Shown here: positions 8,941 through 15,829 of the stretch, in pieces
Layout of the letters: every line of letters starts with the position of its first letter
How positions within the stretch are numbered: position 1 is the stretch's first letter
Source: Leptospira sp. WS39.C2
GTDB lineage: Bacteria; Spirochaetota; Leptospiria; Leptospirales; Leptospiraceae
Assembly: GCF_040833965.1 (NCBI RefSeq)
Contig: NZ_CP162142.1
Span: forward strand, 868,001-932,000
Direction: 5' to 3'
DNA: 64,000 bases
Made by a program: the position numbers and the translations under genes
Notes under the pieces: model-generated
The model's database searches: none
Told to the model about the DNA's origin: nothing
The model's input: the letters and a program-made list of their open reading frames with translations, nothing else

Positions 8941-8964
8941 AATTTTAGAAAGTTTCTAAAATTT
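8940..8964. promoter_or_regulatory. AT-rich 25-base perfect palindrome
   Basis: Two 12-base arms (left AAATTTTAGAAA) flank one G. It begins at the last base of the hydratase-like gene and ends 41 bases before the FNR-type regulator. The right arm ends in four T, so it could be a weak terminator, but its symmetry also suits an operator in the regulator's promoter. Confidence 0.4.
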
Positions 8965-9005
8965 TGTCTCGACAAGAGCCTGGTAAGGGGTTACAAAAAA
9001 GTTTG

Positions 9006-9704
9006 ATGTCCGACCTTCCACTCAATCCTGATTGTTTTTTATGTGATTATAAAAATCATAATGTACTACATTGTGCTGCTCATGAAACAATCGAACGTAT
9101 CAATGAAGGGAAGGATTTTACAATTTTCCCTCGAGGAAAAAACCTCGTGACCGCAGGTGTCAAAGCAGATGGATTTTTCTTCATCAAAACAGGGCTTGTG
9201 AGAAGTTATGTCCAACTCGCCAGTGGGAAAGAACAAACCTTACGTCTTAGTGGTCCAGGGGATTGGGTTGGTTTTCGAGATTGTATTTCTGATTCTATAT
9301 CCCATCATAACGTTGTTGCAGTAGAAGACACTCACGCTTGTTACATCACAGGTGCTCTTATCGATGCCCTTGTCAAAGATGACAGTAATTTTCAAAAAGA
9401 AGTATTTCGCCAGATGGCAAAAGAATGGCGTGAGATGGAAGAACATGTGGTTTCCCTTGGAACCAAACAAGTACATGAAAAACTAGCAGAGATCCTAATC
9501 GTTTTGGATAACGCCCAAGGGCGAAAAAACCATGTAGAGTTAAAAGTCACCCGAGATGTACTTGCAACCTTCATTGGTACAAAAACGGAAACTTTGGTCC
9601 GTGCCCTTTCGGATTTGAAAGCCCGTGAATTTATATCTGTCGATAAAAACCGCATCGACATTCTGAACAGAGATGCCCTTTATTCTCTCTCAAAAATTGC
9701 CTAA
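9006..9704 (+). CDS. Crp/Fnr-family regulator of FNR type with a predicted Fe-S cluster
   Basis: A 232-residue regulator: cyclic-nucleotide-binding-type barrel (about 35-140), dimer helix and C-terminal winged helix (about 175-220). Cys10, Cys13 and Cys23 (CFLC...LHC) near the N-terminus plus Cys112 in EDTHACYI align with the four cluster ligands of E. coli FNR; the fourth aligns with Cys122 in TSMVCEIP. The recognition helix TETLVRAL keeps Glu and Arg but has Thr where CRP has Arg, which is closer to FNR (VETISRLL). I infer an oxygen- or NO-sensing [4Fe-4S] regulator. The frame opens further back to a TTG at 8964, inside the palindrome; ATG 9006 is preferred, though AAGGGG lies 15 bases ahead. 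Confidence 0.82.
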   Translation: MSDLPLNPDCFLCDYKNHNVLHCAAHETIERINEGKDFTIFPRGKNLVTAGVKADGFFFIKTGLVRSYVQLASGKEQTLRLSGPGDWVGFRDCISDSISHHNVVAVEDTHACYITGALIDALVKDDSNFQKEVFRQMAKEWREMEEHVVSLGTKQVHEKLAEILIVLDNAQGRKNHVELKVTRDVLATFIGTKTETLVRALSDLKAREFISVDKNRIDILNRDALYSLSKIA

Positions 9705-9754
9705 ATTTTTCTTCCCAACTGTTAAGCAAGAGCCATGGAATTCCGATGGTAGAA

Positions 9755-9804
9755 GTGATTGATAATCAAGGTAGGGTCTGTTGCCTGATTTTACCTTAAA
9801 TCAC
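9755..9804 (+). ncRNA. Structured RNA element before a terminator (candidate small RNA or leader)
   Basis: GTGATT (9755-9760) and AAGGTA (9768-9773) pair in order with TACCTT (9792-9797) and AATCAC (9799-9804), giving two 6-base helices separated by a 7-base bulge, with an 18-base loop. A strong terminator follows within 7 bases. The 181-base gap between the FNR-type gene and the rhomboid gene is therefore mostly RNA structure. It could be a 3'-UTR-derived small RNA of the regulator or an attenuating leader of the rhomboid gene. It matches no RNA family I recognise. Confidence 0.3.
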
Positions 9805-9810
9805 TCCCGG

Positions 9811-9841
9811 GGGGGCTTCCGAAAGGATTCCCCCTTTTTTT
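9811..9841 (+). terminator. Rho-independent terminator with GAAA loop
   Basis: GGGGG (9811-9815) pairs with CCCCC (9830-9834); an inner TCC/GGA helix closes a GAAA loop, with a 2x2 internal mismatch between, followed by seven T. It lies 107 bases after the FNR-type gene and 45 bases before the rhomboid gene. Confidence 0.8.
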
Positions 9842-9885
9842 ATTTCCCTTGTTTCTTTCCCTAGACTCTAAATTTTGGAAGTACC

Positions 9886-10839
9886 ATGAGTAGAAATCGA
9901 AGCCAGGGCCCTAGTTTGTTCGGGAATCCGATCCTTCATCCTTTGAATGTCATTTTAATCCTTAATTGTTTTATTTTTTTATTACAACACTTTGCCCACC
10001 AACAGTTGGTTTTTCGATTTGGGCTCACGCCTGATTTTGTATTGAGTGGTGAAATTTGGCAAGTTTTCACTTATGGATTTTTACATGAGGTAGGTTTATT
10101 ACCGATCCATTTATTGTTTAATATGTATGCTATGTATATGTTGGGAAATAATATCATTCCTATCATTGGCAAAACAAAGTTTATCATTTTATATTTTTTG
10201 TCACAAATTGGTGCGGGAATTTTTGTTGTTGGTTCTGCCTATTTGAATGTAATGTTAGGTGGTCAGATTCCAGTTTTAGAATCTATGACTTCACAAACAA
10301 TAGGTGCATCAGGGGCGGTTTTCGGATTACTTGCGTTATTCGGTCTTTTTTATCCAAATGCAGAATTATTATTGTTCATTTTTCCAGTGAAGGCAAAAAA
10401 CGCAGTTTGGGTATCTCTTGTGATTGGGTATTTGATCTCTCAATTTGGCAATGGAGCGATTTCCAATACCTCACATTTGGGTGGGGCAGTAACGGCACTT
10501 TTACTTGTAAAATTATTTCCAAAACAATTTTTACCTACTACAATTCCCTATCTTCCAGGTTTGGAATGGGAACCCTCTAGGCAAAGCGAAACAGTTTCCC
10601 AACAAAAACCCAAAGTGGTTCCTGTGGAAGATTTGTTTTTGGACCAAAAAAAACTCAATGAATCTGTCTTAAAACAAATTGAATCCAAAAAGGAGAGGTC
10701 TTCGGTAATAAATTATTTACAACCTTTGCAAGTCGAAAACGCAAATATTTGCCCTCCTTCTACGTATAATACCGAGGATCCGATTTGTATGCGTTGTGAA
10801 TGGTTGCCAAATTGTGCCTTACGTAAGGTTCAGGGATAA
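9886..10839 (+). CDS. Rhomboid family intramembrane serine protease with a 4-Cys C-terminal tail
   Basis: A 317-residue membrane protease. The helices carry HLLFNMYAMYMLG, the nucleophile Ser142 in GASGAVFG and the partner His197 in TSHLGGAV. Rhomboids cut single-pass membrane proteins within or near the bilayer. After the last helix (about residue 215) comes a hydrophilic tail of about 100 residues ending in Cys289, Cys301, Cys304 and Cys310 (C-x11-C-x2-C-x5-C). This is unusual for a rhomboid and recalls zinc-ribbon or auxiliary Fe-S cluster motifs. GGAAG six bases upstream supports ATG 9886. Confidence 0.88.
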   Translation: MSRNRSQGPSLFGNPILHPLNVILILNCFIFLLQHFAHQQLVFRFGLTPDFVLSGEIWQVFTYGFLHEVGLLPIHLLFNMYAMYMLGNNIIPIIGKTKFIILYFLSQIGAGIFVVGSAYLNVMLGGQIPVLESMTSQTIGASGAVFGLLALFGLFYPNAELLLFIFPVKAKNAVWVSLVIGYLISQFGNGAISNTSHLGGAVTALLLVKLFPKQFLPTTIPYLPGLEWEPSRQSETVSQQKPKVVPVEDLFLDQKKLNESVLKQIESKKERSSVINYLQPLQVENANICPPSTYNTEDPICMRCEWLPNCALRKVQG

Positions 10840-10888
10840 TTTTTCGTCTTATTCCTTGACACTCATGTGAGATGAGGATAATGAAACT

Positions 10889-11356
10889 ATGCCTGACGAT
10901 AAAAAGTCCTCAGTGGATGAAGTATTAAAACGCGAAAAACTGACAAAAGAGTTCGAAAAAGAAAAACGAATTTCAGAACAAAAGGCGATCGAACAAGCGG
11001 CCGCCAAATTGTCCTCGCAAAGCCAAGTCTCCTCAGAGTCTCCCAAAACTTCTAAATTCATCACAAACATTGACATAGCTTTTTCCCAAGCGAAAGCTGA
11101 TTTAAGATACTATTTTTTAAACGATGGAAATTTTGCGGACGAATTCAAACGAATGTTTGTTGAAAACGAGCCTTTGTTCAAACGGTATGGGATCACAAGC
11201 CAAAAATATTTGGAGTACATCCGTGAATCCTTCGACCGTTACAAAAAAATCCATGACATGATGCCTCTTGACCCCATGAAACCAAAACATTTCAAATATG
11301 TGGAAGATTCGATAAACGAACTCATCCGTATGTTCAACCAAAGGTTCGGAAAATAA
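10889..11356 (+). CDS. Hypothetical coiled-coil-like protein
   Basis: A 155-residue soluble protein of unknown function. Residues about 1-45 are highly charged and heptad-like (VLKREKLTKEFEKEKRISEQKAIEQAAAK), then a Ser-rich linker (45-55), then a helical domain with aromatic positions (DLRYYFLNDGNFADEFKRMF, RYGITSQKYLEYIRESFDRYKKIH). No enzyme motif is visible. GAGGA before the ATG supports the start. It follows the rhomboid gene by 49 bases and may share its transcript. A weak CCGATT/AATCGG hairpin lies at 11361-11384. Confidence 0.65.
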   Translation: MPDDKKSSVDEVLKREKLTKEFEKEKRISEQKAIEQAAAKLSSQSQVSSESPKTSKFITNIDIAFSQAKADLRYYFLNDGNFADEFKRMFVENEPLFKRYGITSQKYLEYIRESFDRYKKIHDMMPLDPMKPKHFKYVEDSINELIRMFNQRFGK

Positions 11357-11446
11357 ACTCCCGATTTCTGCAAAAAAGAATCGGATTTCCCTAAAAAATT
11401 GAGAACGATTTTTGTTTGGTTTGTTAGTCCAGGTAGAGGGACATAT

Positions 11447-11557
11447 TTGAACGCTCGTTGGAAACGCATTTTAGTTTTTGTTTTGATTGCTATGGTATAT
11501 TGTTTTTGGGTTTTTATCGGGTATAATTTGGTTGGTGTTTTGAGCTTCGCTTCCTAA
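11447..11557 (+). CDS. Possible 36-residue membrane peptide
   Basis: A TTG at 11447, with AGAGGG seven bases ahead, opens a 36-codon frame. It encodes a basic start (NARWKR) and one hydrophobic helix (ILVFVLIAMVYCFWVFIGYNL). The codons read like coding sequence and the following gene, hisB, starts 43 bases later. Small single-helix proteins of this size are common, but a TTG start and lack of a comparison keep this tentative. Confidence 0.35.
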   Translation: MNARWKRILVFVLIAMVYCFWVFIGYNLVGVLSFAS

Positions 11558-11599
11558 ATCTCTCACATTCTCTCTTGACATCAGGGTTTTCTACCAAAC

Positions 11600-12193
11600 A
11601 TGCTTAGGAATATGGTGGAATCCAGAAAAACATCCGAAACGGACATCCGCTTGGACCTAAACCTCCGAGGCAGTGGTGTTTATTCATTTGATACAGAAAT
11701 CCCTTTTTTTGAGCACATGCTCTCTCATATAGCCAAACACGGCCTCATCGATATGGACCTAAAACTGCGTGGGGACATTGGCATCGACTGCCACCACTCC
11801 GTGGAAGATACCGCGATCCTACTCGGCCAAATGATCCACAACCAATTGGGAGATAAAAAAGGAATCTTTCGTTATGGAAATTTTACCCTTCCTATGGATG
11901 AAGTCCTGACTACTGTGGCAGTTGACCTTGGCGGAAGATTTTATTTTAAATATACGGGGCCAACTCTTGATGGGAAGTTTGGAATATACGACGCCGAACT
12001 TACATTAGAGTTTTTACAAAAGTTGGCGCTGAATGCAAAAATGAACCTTCATGTTGTGGTACATTATGGTGAAAACAGACACCACATCCACGAATCCATT
12101 TTTAAAGCATTAGGTAAGGCATTACGCCAAGCCATCGCCATTGATTCGAGTGCCAAAGACCAAATCCCTTCCACAAAGGGAATGCTCGAGTGA
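11600..12193 (+). CDS. hisB: Imidazoleglycerol-phosphate dehydratase (histidine biosynthesis)
   Basis: A 197-residue monofunctional HisB, without the N-terminal phosphatase half of the enterobacterial fusion. It converts imidazole glycerol phosphate to imidazole acetol phosphate using manganese. Two symmetric metal-binding repeats are visible: [13 protein letters not shown] with CHHSVEDT, and [16 protein letters not shown]. Length is standard. ATG 11600 has no clear ribosome site; ATG 11612 (MVESRKTSE) follows AGGA closely and is an alternative. It heads a run hisB-hisH-hisA and overlaps hisH by 4 bases. Confidence 0.93.
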   Translation: MLRNMVESRKTSETDIRLDLNLRGSGVYSFDTEIPFFEHMLSHIAKHGLIDMDLKLRGDIGIDCHHSVEDTAILLGQMIHNQLGDKKGIFRYGNFTLPMDEVLTTVAVDLGGRFYFKYTGPTLDGKFGIYDAELTLEFLQKLALNAKMNLHVVVHYGENRHHIHESIFKALGKALRQAIAIDSSAKDQIPSTKGMLE

Positions 12194-12816
12194 TCGCTGT
12201 TTTAGATTTTGGAATGGGGAATATCCATTCCTTATTAAAAGCTGTCTCTTTATACACAGAGGATTTTGTTTTTACGAGTGATCCTAACCAAGTAAGGAAA
12301 GCAGATAAAATCATTTTACCAGGTGATGGGCATTTTGACAAAGCGATGCAAAATCTCAACGAACTAGGTTTTACTTCGATCATCAAAGAACATGTCGCTG
12401 CAAAAAAATATTTATTTGGAATCTGTATCGGTTATCAAGTGTTATTTGAGGATTCGGACGAAACGAATAAAGTTGGATCTACGATTCCAGGCCTTGGCCT
12501 TATACGCGGAAAAATTAGAAAGTTTGAAGGGAAACCCAACTTAAAAGTTCCACACATGGGTTGGAATAAACTTTTTGATATCAAACAAAAGAATTCAAAA
12601 CTTCTGAAAGGGATTTCAAACGAATCCTTTATGTATTTTATCCATTCATACAGACCTGTGGGTGTTGATAGGTTGGATATCACGGCAAACTGCCATTATT
12701 ATGGAGAATCCTTTCCTGCTGTCGTTGAAAAAGAAACTGTATTTGGAACACAATTCCATCCAGAAAAATCAGACAAACTAGGACTTGGCATCCTTAAAAA
12801 CTTTATCGAACTCTAA
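12190..12816 (+). CDS. hisH: Imidazole glycerol phosphate synthase, glutamine amidotransferase subunit
   Basis: A 208-residue class I glutaminase that supplies ammonia to HisF in making imidazole glycerol phosphate and AICAR. Motifs: [15 protein letters not shown] at the start, PGDGHF, the nucleophile Cys in [11 protein letters not shown], and His-Glu in TQFHPEKSD near the end. It starts with GTG within the hisB stop (GTGA overlap) and its stop overlaps the hisA ATG by one base, so translation is coupled. HisF is not in this run and must be encoded elsewhere. Confidence 0.93.
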   Translation: MIAVLDFGMGNIHSLLKAVSLYTEDFVFTSDPNQVRKADKIILPGDGHFDKAMQNLNELGFTSIIKEHVAAKKYLFGICIGYQVLFEDSDETNKVGSTIPGLGLIRGKIRKFEGKPNLKVPHMGWNKLFDIKQKNSKLLKGISNESFMYFIHSYRPVGVDRLDITANCHYYGESFPAVVEKETVFGTQFHPEKSDKLGLGILKNFIEL

Positions 12817-13559
12817 TGTTAATATTACCTGCAATTGATTTACTCGACAACGAAGCTGTTCGCCTCTTACAAGGGGACTATGCTAAAAAAACTGTGTATT
12901 CTTCCGAACCTGAAAAAATGATACAAGTGTTTGAAGAACAAGGTGCCACTCTCATCCATATCGTAGATCTAAACGCCGCAAAAACTGGAAAATCGGAAAA
13001 CGAAATAACCATAAAGAAAATCAAAGAAAAATGTTCCGTAGAGCTTGAATTAGGTGGTGGAATACGTTCCATCGACAATATCAAATTTTATGATGGACTT
13101 GGAGTTTCTCGTTTTATTTTAGGAACAGTTGCCGTAGAGGATCCTAAAACAGTCGAAAAAGCATTATCGTTATTTGGCCAAAACCGAATCGTGATTGGAG
13201 TGGATGCTAAAAATGGTTTTGTGAGAACCAAAGGTTGGGAAACGAACTCTGGTATTTTGTACAAAGATTTTTTAAAAACAATGTATGGGATGGGAATCCG
13301 TCACGTGATCTTTACAGATATTTCGAAAGATGGAATGATGGAAGGACCGAATACTGATGTTTACGTTGAATTATTATCTGAATTTCCTGATTTACAGTTA
13401 GTGGCTTCTGGAGGAGTTTCTTCCACTGAAGATTTGGTTCATTTATTTGAAAACACAGGTGGAAAATTATTCGGCGCCATCACAGGAAAAGCCATTTATG
13501 AAGGAAAATTAGATCTAAAAGAAAGTATCAGGATTCTAAAACAAAAGAGGGAAAAGTAA
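12816..13559 (+). CDS. hisA: Phosphoribosylformimino-5-aminoimidazole carboxamide ribotide isomerase
   Basis: A 247-residue TIM barrel catalysing the ProFAR to PRFAR isomerisation, the step before HisF/HisH. The catalytic aspartates lie in LPAIDLLDN (Asp8) and IGVDAKNG; phosphate-binding loops are LGGGIRS and ASGGVSS. The duplicated half-barrel pattern is clear. It overlaps hisH by one base and is followed after 2 bases by the VKOR-DsbA gene, an unexpected operon partner. Confidence 0.93.
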   Translation: MLILPAIDLLDNEAVRLLQGDYAKKTVYSSEPEKMIQVFEEQGATLIHIVDLNAAKTGKSENEITIKKIKEKCSVELELGGGIRSIDNIKFYDGLGVSRFILGTVAVEDPKTVEKALSLFGQNRIVIGVDAKNGFVRTKGWETNSGILYKDFLKTMYGMGIRHVIFTDISKDGMMEGPNTDVYVELLSEFPDLQLVASGGVSSTEDLVHLFENTGGKLFGAITGKAIYEGKLDLKESIRILKQKREK

Positions 13560-13561
13560 AA

Positions 13562-14794
13562 ATGAATCGTAAAAATTTGGCAATCGGTGGACTAGTCGTA
13601 GGAGTTTTAGGACTTCTTTTTTCTTTCCTATTGGCAGTCGAGTATTTTGGAATTGGAACAGACAATGTTGCCGGAGCCGCTTGTTCTGCATTAGGTGGAG
13701 GAGATTCTTGTTTAAAAGTAGCAGAAAGTTCGTATTCTGCCATTCCAGGAATTCCTTTTTTAGGTAATGTTCCAATTGCCTTACTTGGGTTTGGTTTTTA
13801 TGGTTTGGTCGTATATACCTTTTTTACGATTTTAAAAAGTACAAATTCAGATGAAGTGTCTAAACTAATTTCCCTACTTTTTCCCGTTTTAGTTTTAGGA
13901 TTTATATTTGATCTGATTTTATTTGGAATCTCTGTTGGGATCATCGGTACAATTTGCCAATTGTGTTTTATCACATACTTAGTTACAATATCATTACTTG
14001 GCATATTATATTTGTTATGGAAATTAGAAGGAAAACCAAAACTAAACATTGCCTCTTCATTGAAAGAAGGTTATGCGACTTTCGGACTTGTATTCTTTTT
14101 TAGTTTTTCTGTTGGATTTGCAACAAGCAAAATGTGGGTGAAAAGTGAATCTTCTAATACGCTTGCCACATCCCGGGGAATGGATTCAAAAGAAATCCAA
14201 ACAAAAATTGACGCTTTCTTTTTGGAACCTACACTTGGAATCAAAACCCAAGGTTCTCCTTTTATCGGAAAAAAAGATGCTCCTATCACGATTGTTAAGT
14301 ATGCTGATTACAATTGTGGACACTGCCTTCACACAAGTCATATTTTACACACCGTTTTATCTGAGTATGATGGGATGGTAAAAGTTGTTTATAAAAATTT
14401 CCCATTGGATGGATCTTGCAACCGACTCATGCAACAACCAAGACCAGGGGCAACTTCTTGTGTAGCTGCAATGGCTGCGATTTGTGCCGACAAACAAGGA
14501 AAATTTGAACCAATGTATCGTGGTTTGTATGATAACCTTGAAAAAGGTGTCGCTCATTCGGGTGCAAGTGTTGTGAATTTGGCAAACCTCATTGGTCTAA
14601 ATGTTTCATCACTCAAAGCATGTATGGCTTCGAAAGATGCGCAAAACCAATTGAATGCAGAGATTGATGAAGCAGAAAAATTGAATATCCAATCCACGCC
14701 GTCTCTTTATATCAATGATCGTAAGATTGAAAGTGGAACACCGAATCCAGTGTTCTTAAAAACCTTACTCGAACAAATCATCCAAAAGATGTAA
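13562..14794 (+). CDS. VKOR-DsbA fusion, disulfide-bond-forming membrane protein
   Basis: A 410-residue fusion of a vitamin K epoxide reductase-like membrane domain (about 1-185, five predicted helices) and a periplasmic thioredoxin-fold DsbA-type domain (about 225-410). The VKOR half has the loop cysteines Cys41 and Cys50 and the quinone-side pair CQLC (132-135). The DsbA half has CGHC (252-255) and the cis-proline segment STPSLYI. Such fusions pass electrons from cysteines of exported proteins to quinones, replacing DsbB and DsbA. It starts 2 bases after hisA, so it is transcribed with the histidine genes. Extra Cys pairs (near CNR and SCVAAM) are seen in the DsbA half. Confidence 0.88.
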   Translation: MNRKNLAIGGLVVGVLGLLFSFLLAVEYFGIGTDNVAGAACSALGGGDSCLKVAESSYSAIPGIPFLGNVPIALLGFGFYGLVVYTFFTILKSTNSDEVSKLISLLFPVLVLGFIFDLILFGISVGIIGTICQLCFITYLVTISLLGILYLLWKLEGKPKLNIASSLKEGYATFGLVFFFSFSVGFATSKMWVKSESSNTLATSRGMDSKEIQTKIDAFFLEPTLGIKTQGSPFIGKKDAPITIVKYADYNCGHCLHTSHILHTVLSEYDGMVKVVYKNFPLDGSCNRLMQQPRPGATSCVAAMAAICADKQGKFEPMYRGLYDNLEKGVAHSGASVVNLANLIGLNVSSLKACMASKDAQNQLNAEIDEAEKLNIQSTPSLYINDRKIESGTPNPVFLKTLLEQIIQKM

Positions 14795-14801
14795 AACTCT
14801 C

Positions 14802-14825
14802 GGCACCTAAATTCTCTTAGGTGCC
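14802..14825. terminator. Hairpin between convergent genes (possible terminator)
   Basis: GGCACCTAA (14802-14810) pairs perfectly with TTAGGTGCC (14817-14825) around a 6-base loop. It lies 8 bases after the VKOR-DsbA stop and overlaps the last codons of the convergent NeuB-type gene. Neither side has a strong T run (the minus side has TTTT after GAGAG), so termination is plausible but not certain. Confidence 0.45.
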
Positions 14826-15814
14826 AATCGGATGGGTCCTTCTGGTAATAAAGAAGGATCCCCCACCTTATTTAATTCCCAAGAATCTAAAACAGAATCA
14901 TCTTTTGTATGGAGTGCAGGTCGTAAGCTTATCACTGATTGGTTTTGTTTGTACAATGACCTACGACCATAGAACCAACCACTTGTTTCTTCTGGGTGAG
15001 TGTTTTTTCCATACTCTCCGCGCATAAGATAACTTTGATTAGCATCGTCTGCTAATTTGCGAAATGAAATTGGGTCCATAGAAATGGTATGGTCTGGCCC
15101 ATCTAAATTTCGATCTAAAGTAAAATGTTTTTCGATGACAACAGCACCAAAACCAATGGCAAGAGAAGATGCAAGTGTTCCTTCCGAATGGTCACTGAAA
15201 CCAACAACATAATCGGTGGTATCTAAATAATAGGGAATGGATTGTACATTCACTTTGTTTAGAGGTGTTGGATACATAGAAACACAGTGCATTAGGCATA
15301 CTTCTACGTTTTCATTTCGGAATTTAGAAATTGCGCGTGTTACTTCTTCTGGTAAGGCTGCCCCTGTTGATACGATGATGGGTTTTCCCGTCTGAATTAC
15401 TTTGTTTAATAGTGGTAAGTTGACAATATCTCCCGAAGCAATTTTATAAATAGGAACATCAAGATTTGATAAAAGATCTACGGCTGAATCACAAAGAGGT
15501 GTGGAGAAAAAATCAAGTCCCAAGTCCAATGCTGTTTTTTGGAATTCGCGATGAAAGGATTCATTTAATTCATATTGTTTGAAGATATCAAATAAAAACT
15601 TTACCTCAGAATTTTTGGAATCAATGAATTCTTCCGTGCGATACGTTTGGAATTTCACTGCGTGGGCACCTGATTCTTTTGCTTTTTCGATCGTACGTTT
15701 CCCAATTTCTAAATTGGCATTATGGTTTAGGCCAATTTCTGCAACTAAATAAGGACTTGAGTTTCGAGTTAGAGTTTTGTTACCGATATGAAAATCCAAT
15801 TTGTGCCTCTTCAT
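14807..15814 (-). CDS. NeuB-family sialic-acid-type synthase without an intact SAF domain
   Basis: A 335-residue protein of the N-acetylneuraminate synthase family, which condenses phosphoenolpyruvate with an N-acyl amino sugar to make nonulosonic acids. Barrel motifs: YLVAEIGLNHNANL, AVKFQTYRTEEF, FFSTPLCD, YKIASGDI, VSTGAAL, GFSDHSEGTLAS, IEKHFTLDR, GPDHTISMDP. The usual C-terminal antifreeze-like (SAF) cap is degenerate: after GRRSLY the sequence continues with KQNQSVISLRPALHT and lacks the typical KGE..T..NL..KRPG pattern. It could make a surface sugar, but no CMP-transferase or glycosyltransferase is adjacent. Confidence 0.82.
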   Translation of the reverse strand: MKRHKLDFHIGNKTLTRNSSPYLVAEIGLNHNANLEIGKRTIEKAKESGAHAVKFQTYRTEEFIDSKNSEVKFLFDIFKQYELNESFHREFQKTALDLGLDFFSTPLCDSAVDLLSNLDVPIYKIASGDIVNLPLLNKVIQTGKPIIVSTGAALPEEVTRAISKFRNENVEVCLMHCVSMYPTPLNKVNVQSIPYYLDTTDYVVGFSDHSEGTLASSLAIGFGAVVIEKHFTLDRNLDGPDHTISMDPISFRKLADDANQSYLMRGEYGKNTHPEETSGWFYGRRSLYKQNQSVISLRPALHTKDDSVLDSWELNKVGDPSLLPEGPIRLAPKRI

Positions 15815-15829
15815 ATCATTGTCGGCAGA

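Noticed and set aside
9759..9769. FNR box at TTGAT-A-ATCAA
   Set aside because: FNR sites need four bases between half-sites; here there is one, and the symmetry lies inside an RNA helix region.
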